From Boseongicola sp. SB0675_bin_26 (GTDB lineage Bacteria; Pseudomonadota; Alphaproteobacteria; Rhodobacterales; Rhodobacteraceae): DNA of 5,289 nt. Shown here in pieces: positions 1 to 5,289 of this stretch. Each line of letters starts with the position of its first letter. The first letter of the stretch is position 1. A program made the position numbers and the translations under genes. The stretch is taken from contig VYCX01000182.1 of assembly GCA_009843725.1 (NCBI GenBank), forward strand, positions 1 to 5,289. The letters are read 5' to 3'. The notes beneath the pieces were generated by a model. It saw only the letters and a list, made by a program, of their open reading frames with translations, was not told the DNA's origin and did no database searches.

Positions 1-411
1 GTCACACTCAACCAGGACCGTCAGGCGCCGCACCGCTGTTTCGAACGCCTTGCTCAGCCCGTCCACGACCACGTCGTTGTCGGCCACCACGGAAAGGGCT
101 TTCGTTCGTTCGGCCAGGGAGCGAAGACGCCCGAGCTTGCCATCGCCGAGAATGTTGTAGGCAATGAGGATGTCGTCGATGCCGCCATCCGCCATGACTT
201 CGGCCTCACCTATCTTCTGGCAGGTGATTCCGGTCGCGCCGGCGGCGACCTGCGCCTTGGCAAAGTGAACACACTTGTGAGTCTTGACATGCGGACGAAG
301 CTTCAGGCCGTTGTCATCACAGTGCCTCTGGAATCTATCTATGTTCCTGAGCGCCACTTCTTCGCGAACTATCAGCGCGGGGGTCTCGACCTCGACCAAT
401 CTAGGAGACAT
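1..411 (-). CDS. D-threonine aldolase / D-serine dehydratase-like PLP enzyme, N-terminal part (continues past left edge)
   Basis: The first 137 residues of a fold-type III (alanine racemase-like) PLP enzyme can be read here; the C-terminal part lies beyond the left edge. The start MSPRLVEVETPALIV fits the family's N-terminal strand. RPHVKTHK at residues 39-46 is the cofactor motif, with K43 the expected Schiff-base lysine. GITCQKIGEAEVMADGGIDD (61-80) and ILIAYNILG (81-89) are characteristic of D-threonine aldolase/DSD1-type proteins. Known members are cytoplasmic and metal-activated; they cleave D-beta-hydroxy amino acids to glycine plus an aldehyde, or dehydrate or deaminate D-serine-type substrates. 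The metal site is in the missing C-terminus, so the reaction cannot be decided. The ATG overlaps the M81 stop by 11 bases. An in-frame ATG at 421-423 would add four residues and has a weak GAAGG 12 bases upstream, so the start is uncertain. The family call is secure; the exact substrate is not. Confidence 0.85.
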   Translation of the reverse strand, partial: MSPRLVEVETPALIVREEVALRNIDRFQRHCDDNGLKLRPHVKTHKCVHFAKAQVAAGATGITCQKIGEAEVMADGGIDDILIAYNILGDGKLGRLRSLAERTKALSVVADNDVVVDGLSKAFETAVRRLTVLVECD

Positions 412-1867
412 GGGGGTTCTCATGAAGCGGCCAGACCTTCCTGCTCAGGTTGCGATAGCCGTTCGTGGCCGGGTTGCTCGGATACGGCCCGTCCACCGTG
501 ACATACAGGATCTCCGAGGCGATCGCGGAAAACGCGTCGTGGAAGTGGTTGGTGGACTTCACCACAAGCATGGCCCTCTCCCTGGGATCTACGCCGAAAT
601 TGGAAAACACGTCCGGATGAAAGACCTGGCTGCGCACGGTGTTGAGAATGACATCAATGCCACCAACCGAGATCCGCGCGCTGTCTCCAAGTGGCACAAC
701 ACTTTCGCCAAAGCTCTGAACCGCCTCTCTCATAATGCGGCGTACAGTGACCTTGGCGTCAAGCGGTTCGCCACCTGCGCGTGACATCTTCCCCCCGAAG
801 CGAAGCTGAAGCTCGGCGCCCTCTCCCGCTGACATGCACGTGCGAACCGCTATGGGGTCCCAAATTGTTGCCAAGGCAGCATTGTTTGCCTTTCGCCGGA
901 TCATCTCACGCAGGATGATGGTGGAGTCGCCAGGCACGCCACCTCCAGGATTGTCCCATACGTCCGCAATCACTACCGGGCCGTCAGTCACCGCCTGAGC
1001 CTCGTCCAATGCCTCGCTTGGCGAAAGAAAGTCCGGCCGTGTCCTGCCCCTCATCGCGAACAGCTCCAACCCGAGCCTTCTGGCAAGCGCATCGCCCTCG
1101 CCTTTCGCATCATCCGTAATCACGATGATCTTTGCCCCGAGGTCGGGCACGTCACCGGCCATGAAGCCGTGGATGACCGATACAGAGAGGATCCTGCCGT
1201 TTCCCTCGAGATCCTTCAGCGCGTCGACGAAACCGCGCATCGGTTCCTGGCTCGTGGGGAAGACGTCGATCATCCTGCAATCGAAGGTCGAGATCACTGG
1301 CATGATGCTTCCTGCGGCAGCGCAGTCCACCAGGCTGATCAGGTGTTCGGCCGTCTCCACGAAGTCGGTATGGGGAAACTCCTTGAAGACCGTGATCAGA
1401 TCGGCATTCGCCACCCGCCTGTCAGACAGATGGCTGTGCGGGTCGAGCGTTACCCCGACGATCGCGTCGGGCCCGACGATCGCGCGAACCGCCTCGATCA
1501 GCTCGCCTTCGCAGTCGAGGCATCCCTGGGACACCATGGCGCCGTGCAGTCCGAGCAGCACTATGTCCACCGGCAGCGCGTCGCGGAGTTCACCAAGAAG
1601 CTGATCGCGAAGATTCTCCCAAGTGCGCTGGTTGACAATTCCGCCCGGCTCCGCCCAGGTCGCCGTACCCTCGATCAACTTCCACCCGGCCTTGCCGGCC
1701 TTCGCCCGCGCGACCGGATAGATCGCACTGCACAACGTCGGCGTCGAGGGGTGCAGGCCAGGGGGCGCAAAGAAGCTGTCCTTGAAGTCGCGCAGGTCCG
1801 TCCGCAGCGGCGAAAACGTGTTGGTTTCCGTTGCGATTGATCCCAGGAAGACACGTTTCCGGCTCAT
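401..1867 (-). CDS. M81 family metallopeptidase (MlrC / microcystinase C-like)
   Basis: This 488-residue protein has the usual full length of the M81 family, with the MlrC N-terminal domain (about residues 5-295) and the MlrC C-terminal domain (about 300-480). The N-terminus has the family signature IATETNTFSP (11-20). GLHGAMV spans 106-112, LDPHSH 141-146 and FPHTD 164-168, and the glycine-rich DNPGGGVPGDST lies at 305-316. E14, H108, D142, H144 and H166 are spaced exactly like the active-site residues I recall for Sphingopyxis MlrC (E56, H150, D184, H186, H208), so the zinc site looks intact. MlrC cleaves linear peptide products of microcystin; most family members have unknown substrates. 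No signal peptide is seen, so it should act in the cytoplasm on imported material. The start ATG overlaps the DppF-type stop as ATGA, with GAGGA seven bases upstream. The neighbouring peptide transporter and PLP enzyme suggest a catabolic role on a peptide-like substrate, which is inference. Confidence 0.93.
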   Translation of the reverse strand: MSRKRVFLGSIATETNTFSPLRTDLRDFKDSFFAPPGLHPSTPTLCSAIYPVARAKAGKAGWKLIEGTATWAEPGGIVNQRTWENLRDQLLGELRDALPVDIVLLGLHGAMVSQGCLDCEGELIEAVRAIVGPDAIVGVTLDPHSHLSDRRVANADLITVFKEFPHTDFVETAEHLISLVDCAAAGSIMPVISTFDCRMIDVFPTSQEPMRGFVDALKDLEGNGRILSVSVIHGFMAGDVPDLGAKIIVITDDAKGEGDALARRLGLELFAMRGRTRPDFLSPSEALDEAQAVTDGPVVIADVWDNPGGGVPGDSTIILREMIRRKANNAALATIWDPIAVRTCMSAGEGAELQLRFGGKMSRAGGEPLDAKVTVRRIMREAVQSFGESVVPLGDSARISVGGIDVILNTVRSQVFHPDVFSNFGVDPRERAMLVVKSTNHFHDAFSAIASEILYVTVDGPYPSNPATNGYRNLSRKVWPLHENPHVS

Positions 1868-2673
1868 CGTCCGATCCTCTTGCCGAAGCGCGGAATCGAG
1901 GCCAGAAGCCTCTGCGTATAAGCGTGCCGCGGTGTCTCGAAAATCTGCCGGGTCTTTCCGGTCTCCACAAGTTTCCCCCCGTACATGACCGCAACCCGGT
2001 CGCTTATGTGGCGGACTGCACCAAGATCGTGGCTGATGAACAACATCGATACGCCGCTGTCACGTTGAAGCCTCTTTATCAGGTTCAGAACCTGGGCCTG
2101 GATGGAGACATCAAGGGCCGACACCGGCTCGTCTGCAATGACGAGACGCGGTGTCAGGATCATCACTCTGGCGATGCCGATGCGCTGTCGCTGGCCGCCG
2201 GAGAATTCGTGCGGATAGCGACTCATCGAATTTGCATCCATGCCCACAAGTTCAAGCGTCGCCACGATCCTCTCGCGCGCTTCCGAGCGGTCGCGCGCAA
2301 GCCCGTGAATGAAGAGCGGCTCGGCCAGCATCTGCTCGATGCTGAGGCGCGGATTGAGCGAGGCAAACGGATCCTGGAAGACCATCTGGATGTCGCGCCG
2401 CAACGGCCGGAATTCGGCAGGCGACAGATTCAGTATGTCCCGCCCGTCAAACATCGCAGTTCCGGCCGTGGCCGTTTCCAGGTGGGTCAGGGTCCGTCCG
2501 ACCGTGGACTTGCCGCAGCCGCTCTCGCCTACGAGACTGAGCACTTCACCATCATGGATGCTGAACGAAACGCCATCGACGGCCCTGAGCAAGGATTTCC
2601 TGCGCATGAACCCGCCCCGTCCGATGCTGAAATGCGTCTTTAGCTCGCGCACGTCCAGCAACGGACGGGTCAT
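1864..2673 (-). CDS. DppF/OppF-type peptide ABC transporter ATP-binding protein
   Basis: This 269-residue cytoplasmic ATPase is the second nucleotide-binding subunit of the transporter. Visible motifs are Walker A GESGCGKST (49-57), the Q-loop glutamine in MVFQDPF (Q100), the ABC signature FSGGQRQR (157-164), Walker B LVIADEP (177-183), the D-loop SALD (185-188) and the switch histidine in ISHD (H215). FQDPFASLNPR (99-109) and ADEPVSALDVS (180-190) are typical of the F-type subunit. The protein ends soon after the HAYTQRLLASIPR segment, so it lacks most of the C-terminal oligopeptide/dipeptide domain and its cysteines; it resembles NikE in length rather than OppF. The start chosen is the ATG at 2671-2673, which overlaps the DppD-type stop as ATGA and has AAGGA eight bases upstream. 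A start nine codons earlier (2700) is open but would overlap the upstream gene more and lacks comparable support. The substrate cannot be told from an ATPase. Confidence 0.94.
   Translation of the reverse strand: MTRPLLDVRELKTHFSIGRGGFMRRKSLLRAVDGVSFSIHDGEVLSLVGESGCGKSTVGRTLTHLETATAGTAMFDGRDILNLSPAEFRPLRRDIQMVFQDPFASLNPRLSIEQMLAEPLFIHGLARDRSEARERIVATLELVGMDANSMSRYPHEFSGGQRQRIGIARVMILTPRLVIADEPVSALDVSIQAQVLNLIKRLQRDSGVSMLFISHDLGAVRHISDRVAVMYGGKLVETGKTRQIFETPRHAYTQRLLASIPRFGKRIGR
1875..1879 (-). promoter_or_regulatory. Ribosome binding site of the M81 metallopeptidase
   Basis: GAGGA lies seven bases before the ATG at 1867-1865, inside the last codons of the DppF-type gene. It supports the start that overlaps the upstream stop as ATGA and leaves a short N-terminus before the ETNTF motif. 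Confidence 0.65.
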
Positions 2674-3644
2674 GACGAAGATCCTTGCGGAAAATGGCAC
2701 CGGACGAAGTGCGCCGGCGAAACGGCGGCAGCGCCGGGGTCTTCAGTCCTGCAGGTTGCCTTTGCAGCAAAGCAGCGTGGATGAAACGCGCAGCCGAGCA
2801 CCGTTTCGTCCAGCGTCGGCACCCGGCCGGGAATTGCGTCAAGCCACTCAACGTCGTGATCGAGCGCCGGCATCGAGCCGAGCAGTCCCAGCGTGTACGG
2901 GTGGCTCATGTTCGAGAAGAGCGCGGAGGTCGACGCCTGTTCGACAATCCTGCCGCGGTACATGACGGCGACCTTGTCGCAGGTCTCGGAAATCACCCCC
3001 AGGTCATGCGAGATCAGAACGACGGACATGCCGGTTCGCGCCTGCAGGCCGCGGATGAGCTCCAGCACGTCTTTCTGTACAGTGACGTCAAGCGCCGTCG
3101 TCGGCTCGTCGGCTATCAGCAGTCTCGGATCGCAGGCAAGCGCCATGGCGATCATGACCCTTTGCCTCTGGCCGCCGGACATCTGGTGTGGAAAGCTGTC
3201 GATCCGGCGTGCCGGATCGGGAATGCGCACGAGCTCCAGAAGGTCCAGCGCACGTTCATGCGCCTGCCTTCTGGACATGCTGCGATGCTGCAGGATCGCT
3301 TCCCTGATCTGGTCGCCGACCCGGTAGACAGGATTCAGGCTGGTCATCGGTTCCTGGAATATCATGGCCATCTGCCTCCCCATGATCCGTCGCCGCTCCT
3401 CGGGAGAAAGTGCCAGGAGGTCCCAGCCTTGAAAGTGGACTGACCCTCCGGCAATCCGCACAGCCGTGCCCTCGAGCAAACCCATGATCGCCAGCGCGGT
3501 CAGACTCTTGCCGCACCCGCTCTCACCGACGATTCCCAGCGTTTCGTTTTCCTCGACGGAAAGCGACACCCCTTGAACCACAGGCAGGAGTTCGCCGCCT
3601 CGCGCGATGCTCAGGTCCAATTTCCTTATGTCGAGCAAAGCCAA
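2670..3644 (-). CDS. DppD/OppD-type peptide ABC transporter ATP-binding protein
   Basis: This 324-residue ATPase pairs with the DppF-type subunit to power the two permeases. It shows Walker A GESGCGKS (40-47), the Q-loop in IFQEPM (Q97), signature MSGGQRQR (155-162), Walker B LLIADEP (175-181), D-loop TALD (183-186) and switch histidine H213. IFQEPMTSLNPVY (95-107) and the DEPTTALDVTVQ segment (179-190) mark the D-type subunit. The C-terminal oligopeptide/dipeptide domain is complete and carries C285, C291, C298 and C316, the four-cysteine pattern that binds a [4Fe-4S] cluster in characterised DppD/OppD proteins. The start is a TTG: an in-frame TGA (the permease stop, 3650-3648) lies just one codon before it, no ATG or GTG occurs in the N-terminal strand, and AGGGG sits eight bases upstream. 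A second TTG two codons later is a less well spaced alternative. The gap to the preceding permease is three bases. Confidence 0.95.
   Translation of the reverse strand: MALLDIRKLDLSIARGGELLPVVQGVSLSVEENETLGIVGESGCGKSLTALAIMGLLEGTAVRIAGGSVHFQGWDLLALSPEERRRIMGRQMAMIFQEPMTSLNPVYRVGDQIREAILQHRSMSRRQAHERALDLLELVRIPDPARRIDSFPHQMSGGQRQRVMIAMALACDPRLLIADEPTTALDVTVQKDVLELIRGLQARTGMSVVLISHDLGVISETCDKVAVMYRGRIVEQASTSALFSNMSHPYTLGLLGSMPALDHDVEWLDAIPGRVPTLDETVLGCAFHPRCFAAKATCRTEDPGAAAVSPAHFVRCHFPQGSSS
2682..2686 (-). promoter_or_regulatory. Ribosome binding site deciding the start of the DppF-type ATPase
   Basis: AAGGA lies eight bases before the ATG at 2673-2671. Together with the ATGA overlap it favours this start over the open in-frame start at 2700, giving a protein that begins MTRPLLDVRELK, as expected for the family. 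Confidence 0.7.
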
Positions 3645-3647
3645 GGC

Positions 3648-4499
3648 TCAGACCCCTGCGATGTCGTCTTTGAACCGGGGATCGATGTTGTCACGCAACG
3701 CGTCTCCGACAAGGTTCATCGAAAAGACCGAAAGGATGATCAGCGCACCAGGGAATATCAGCAGCCACGGGGCACGGGTCACGTAGATTCTTTCCTCGCT
3801 CAACATGTTTCCCCAGCTCGGAACTTCCGGCGGAAGGCCCAGCCCCAGGAAGTCTAGCGCTGCCGCCTGCAATTGCGCGAACGCAAAGATGAAGCTCGCC
3901 TGTACCAGCATCGGCGACACGAGATTCGGCAAGATATGCCGGAACAGGACCGAGGCGTGCCCTGCGCCGCTGCAGATCGCGGCATCAACGAACACATCGC
4001 GCTTCAGCTTCAGGGTCATTCCGAACACGATCCTGGCGGTGGTCGTGGCGTAGACAATGCCGATCACGATGACCGTGTTCAGCACGCTGCGCTCCAGGAG
4101 CGTCATCAGAACCAGCGCCAGGAGCAATGCCGGAAACGCCATCAGCACGTCCACAATCCGCATCAGCAAATGACCCAGCCGGACAAAGTAGGCGGAAAGC
4201 ATGCCGATGAGGCCACCAGCGACCAAGGCGATCAACACGCTGCCCGACCCAATCAGGATCACCATGCGCGCGCCGTAAATCGCACGGGAAAGCGAGTCCC
4301 GCCCGAAATGATCGGTGCCGAAGAGGTGGGGCCAGCCGGGACTGGAAAGGCGGACGAACGGGTCGAATTCCAGCGGGTCGAACGGTGCCAGGAGCGGCGC
4401 TCCGACGGCCGCAATGCCGACGACCAGCAGCCAGCACGCTCCTATCGTTGCCAGTGCGCGACCGCGAAAGACCGGCGCGATTGAAAGCGGCACGCTCAT
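3648..4499 (-). CDS. DppC-type peptide ABC transporter permease
   Basis: This 283-residue inner-membrane protein is one of the two transmembrane subunits. It has a short cytoplasmic N-terminus, a first membrane segment at about 18-38, the DppC-type periplasmic signature GTDHFGRDSLSR (61-72), then segments at about 78-105, 112-134, 139-160, 199-218 and 244-266. The EAA-type coupling loop, which contacts the ATPases, is at about 172-192 (DAAICSGAGH then RHILPN). DFLGLGLPPEVPSWG (216-230) and the C-terminal NLVGDALRDNIDPR (262-275) are further hallmarks of the C-type permease. The length is normal and no lesion is seen. Its ATG overlaps the stop of the DppB-type gene as ATGA, with AAGGG ten bases upstream, so its translation is probably coupled to that truncated gene. 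C175 in the coupling loop replaces the usual small or aliphatic residue, which is only a minor peculiarity. Confidence 0.95.
   Translation of the reverse strand: MSVPLSIAPVFRGRALATIGACWLLVVGIAAVGAPLLAPFDPLEFDPFVRLSSPGWPHLFGTDHFGRDSLSRAIYGARMVILIGSGSVLIALVAGGLIGMLSAYFVRLGHLLMRIVDVLMAFPALLLALVLMTLLERSVLNTVIVIGIVYATTTARIVFGMTLKLKRDVFVDAAICSGAGHASVLFRHILPNLVSPMLVQASFIFAFAQLQAAALDFLGLGLPPEVPSWGNMLSEERIYVTRAPWLLIFPGALIILSVFSMNLVGDALRDNIDPRFKDDIAGV
3653..3657 (-). promoter_or_regulatory. Ribosome binding site supporting the TTG start of the DppD-type ATPase
   Basis: AGGGG lies eight bases before the TTG at 3644-3642, within the last codons of the DppC-type permease gene. The spacing to the next TTG (3638-3636) would be 14 bases, so this site favours the first TTG. 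Confidence 0.65.
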
Positions 4500-5239
4500 T
4501 TCAGCGACACCCTTGGATCAAGGCTGGCGTAGGCAAGGTCGACCAGGAGATTTACGGCCATGTAGAAGACCACGATGATCAGAATGACGCCCTGGATCAC
4601 CGGATAGTCTCGCCGCAGGATGGACTGCACGACAAGCCTGCCTATGCCGGGCAGGGAAAAGACGGTCTCCGTCACCACCGCTTCGCTGACCAGTGCCGCG
4701 AACGTGAAGCCGAACGCGGCGGAAACGGCAATGAGCGCGTTTCGGAAGATGTGCTTGATGGCCACGCGAGCCGGGTGAAGGCCCTTCGCTCGGGCCGTGC
4801 GTACGTGATCTTCCCGCGAGACATCAAGCATGGAAGCGCGGACCAGGCGGATAATGAGCGCCGCGTTCGGGGCCGCCAGGGTCAGGCTGGGCAGAACAAG
4901 GTAGCGCAGGTTCGAGACTCCGCCTTCATCAGCAAGCGACGGAAATCCCGAAGAGGGAAACCAGCCAAGCCCGACCGAGAAGATCAGGATCAGGTAGAGT
5001 CCAAGCCAGAACGTCGGCACCGAGGCGAACAGCATGGCTCCGCCGGAGGTCGCCTGATCGACCCACGACCCGTGACGAATTGCGGAAATGATGCCAATCG
5101 GAACACCGAACGCGACAATCCAGAACATTGTCATCGTCGCCAGGAGGATCGAGGTTTCGGCACCATCAGCGATGACAGAAAGAACCGGTTCGCGGAAGAA
5201 CACTGAAGTCCCGAGATCGCCTTGCAGGACATTGCCTAG
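4496..5239 (-). pseudogene. DppB-type peptide ABC transporter permease, 5'-truncated
   Basis: About 247 residues of a DppB-type permease remain, whereas the family is usually about 305-340 long. The retained part begins LGNVLQGDLGTSVFFREPV, a conserved periplasmic segment normally about 75-90 residues into the protein. It keeps five membrane segments (about 32-53, 66-94, 113-134, 167-188 and 214-237, counting from the first retained residue). The EAA-type loop is at 144-172 (VRTARAKGL then KHIFRNA), followed by ETVFSLPGIG (191-200), RDYPVIQG (210-217) and a C-terminus ending LDPRVSLK. The first membrane helix and its amphipathic start are missing. Reading backwards in frame gives IKP and then a TGA at 5251-5249, and the other frames show no family sequence, so this is not a simple frameshift. 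The first possible start in the remnant is GTG at 5203. A product from there would lack helix 1 and probably be non-functional. The rest of the gene may lie beyond the right edge if an element has split it. Confidence 0.8.
4510..4514 (-). promoter_or_regulatory. Ribosome binding site of the DppC-type permease
   Basis: AAGGG lies ten bases before the ATG at 4499-4497, inside the end of the DppB-type gene. It gives the DppC-type gene its own initiation signal, so its translation need not depend fully on the damaged upstream gene. Confidence 0.6.
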
Positions 5240-5289
5240 TGGTTTGATTCATTCATTTGATGCCATTTCCTGAAGTTTCTGATGCCCTC
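5240..5289. mobile_element. Probable end of an insertion sequence interrupting the DppB-type gene
   Basis: These 50 bases are about 41% G+C against roughly 60% in the operon, and they replace the expected 5' part of the permease gene. The junction falls at CTAG (5236-5239). TA or CTAG targets are used by several IS families, notably IS630-type, so the element could begin at 5239 or 5240. The tip contains two short direct repeats: TTTGAT at 5243-5248 and 5256-5261, and TGATGCC at 5258-5264 and 5280-5286, as can occur at transposase-binding ends. A plus-strand frame from ATG 5260 (MPFPEVSDAL) and a minus-strand frame ending in the TAG at 5238-5236 are both open to the edge. Neither is long enough to recognise as a transposase. 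No opposite end or target duplication can be seen, so the family is unassigned, and a rearrangement breakpoint remains possible. Confidence 0.5.

Noticed and set aside
265..784. Plus-strand open frames over the PLP-enzyme/M81 junction
   Set aside because: The minus strand reads as conserved PLP-enzyme and M81 sequence throughout, so these are shadow frames.
1169..2643. Long plus-strand open frames opposite the M81 and DppF-type genes (for example 1169-1840 and 1831-2643)
   Set aside because: They are antisense to genes with clear family motifs, are rich in Arg, His and Asp as expected from the complement of high-G+C codons, and have no recognisable domains.
2670..2700. Start of the DppF-type ATPase at 2700
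   Set aside because: The ATG at 2673 has AAGGA at eight bases and the same ATGA overlap seen at two other junctions of the operon; the nine extra residues have no family match.
4496..5203. Treating the DppB-type frame from GTG 5203 as a complete normal gene
   Set aside because: Conserved family sequence (LGNVLQGDLGTS) continues upstream of the GTG in frame, and the product would lack the first membrane helix.
4385..5206. A 273-codon plus-strand open frame opposite the two permeases
   Set aside because: It is low-complexity and charged, with no hydrophobic core or known motif, and mirrors the permease codons on the other strand.
5204..5289. A simple frameshift as the cause of the short DppB-type frame
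   Set aside because: I translated all three minus-strand frames of 5240-5289 and none gives the expected N-terminal permease sequence; the drop in G+C also points to foreign DNA.

Overview
The window is a tightly packed minus-strand operon fragment of about 60% G+C. It carries a Dpp/Opp-type peptide ABC transporter followed by two catabolic enzymes. The gene families and their combination suggest an alphaproteobacterium, probably of the Rhizobiales; this is inferred from gene content, and no marker gene is present to confirm it.

Reading in the direction of transcription (right to left): 5289-5240 is A+T-richer sequence unrelated to the operon, probably the end of an insertion sequence. 5239-4496 is a DppB-type permease that has lost its 5' end. 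4499-3648 is the DppC-type permease. 3644-2670 is the DppD-type ATPase, which starts with TTG. 2673-1864 is the DppF-type ATPase. 1867-401 is an M81 (MlrC/microcystinase C-like) zinc metallopeptidase. 411-1 is the N-terminal part of a PLP-dependent D-threonine aldolase/D-serine dehydratase-like enzyme that runs off the left edge. Three junctions are 4-base ATGA overlaps, one is a 3-base gap and one is an 11-base overlap, so the genes are very probably co-transcribed and translationally coupled. There are no terminators, RNA genes or gene-free stretches over 300 bases.

As designed, the system would import a peptide or peptide-like compound, cleave it with the M81 enzyme, and process a released hydroxy or D-amino acid with the PLP enzyme. 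No periplasmic substrate-binding protein gene lies in the window; it would be expected upstream (right) of the DppB gene or elsewhere.

The main anomaly is at the right end. Homology of the DppB permease stops abruptly at a CTAG site (5236-5239), and none of the three minus-strand frames beyond it continues the family's N-terminus. This looks like insertion of a mobile element, possibly one that targets TA/CTAG, which would inactivate the permease and separate the operon from its promoter while every downstream gene still looks intact.
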